Of a stretch of 6,677 nucleotides of DNA, positions 6,672 to 6,677 are shown piece by piece. Every line of letters begins with the position of its first letter. Position 1 is the first letter of the stretch. Origin of the DNA: an uncultured Bacteroidales bacterium. GTDB taxonomy: Bacteria; Bacteroidota; Bacteroidia; Bacteroidales; UBA932. The position numbers and the translations under genes were made by a program. The DNA lies in assembly GCA_946406095.1 (NCBI GenBank), contig CAMJJO010000095.1, positions 1 through 6,677 on the forward strand, written 5' to 3'. A model generated the notes under the pieces. That model was not told where the DNA came from. It saw only the letters and a list, made by a program, of their open reading frames with translations, and did no database searches.

Positions 6672-6677
6672 GGGATT

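Noticed and set aside
1..6677. Mobile element, phage, CRISPR or toxin-antitoxin content
   Set aside because: No transposase or integrase motifs, terminal inverted repeats, spaced direct repeats or small paired genes were seen. Coding density and style look like an ordinary chromosomal segment.

Overview
The window looks like chromosome from a Bacteroidota bacterium, most likely the order Bacteroidales and a fairly GC-rich member (mid-50s % by eye). The reasons are matches to the Bacteroidetes -7 promoter box TAnnTTTG in the one real intergenic gap, weak or absent Shine-Dalgarno sequences, lipoprotein-like signal peptides on glycoside hydrolases, and a RecR that closely resembles Bacteroides RecR as I remember it. 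I could not run any search, so genus is not assigned.

Layout: (1) 1-123, plus strand: the last 40 codons of a membrane protein that begins outside the window. (2) 5504 down to 115, minus strand: four co-directional genes, recR > mntP > GH27 glycosidase > GH78 alpha-L-rhamnosidase. recR/mntP and mntP/GH27 each overlap by 4 bases (ATGA), and GH27/GH78 are 25 bases apart, so this reads as one operon. Its end overlaps the end of the plus-strand gene by 9 bases. (3) 5505-5723: a 219-base divergent intergenic region with two promoter-like boxes, a strong 40-base palindrome and a possible leader hairpin. (4) 5724-6671, plus strand: a CorA-family magnesium/divalent cation transporter, complete.

How the genes fit together: the two exported glycosidases could cooperate on a plant glycan bearing both terminal alpha-galactose (or a related sugar) and alpha-L-rhamnose, such as an arabinogalactan or rhamnogalacturonan side chain. 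No SusC/SusD pair, sugar kinase or sensor is visible, so this is an orphan glycosidase pair behind a housekeeping operon rather than a recognisable polysaccharide utilization locus. RecR (recombinational repair) and MntP (Mn2+ efflux) have no obvious biochemical link to the hydrolases. MntP and CorA on either side of recR handle divalent metals, but they are transcribed divergently.

I found no mobile element, CRISPR array, tRNA or rRNA, and nothing that convincingly looks like a new system. The points most worth checking are an active-site substitution in the GH27 enzyme, the palindrome over the corA promoter, and the coupling of glycosidases to recR-mntP.
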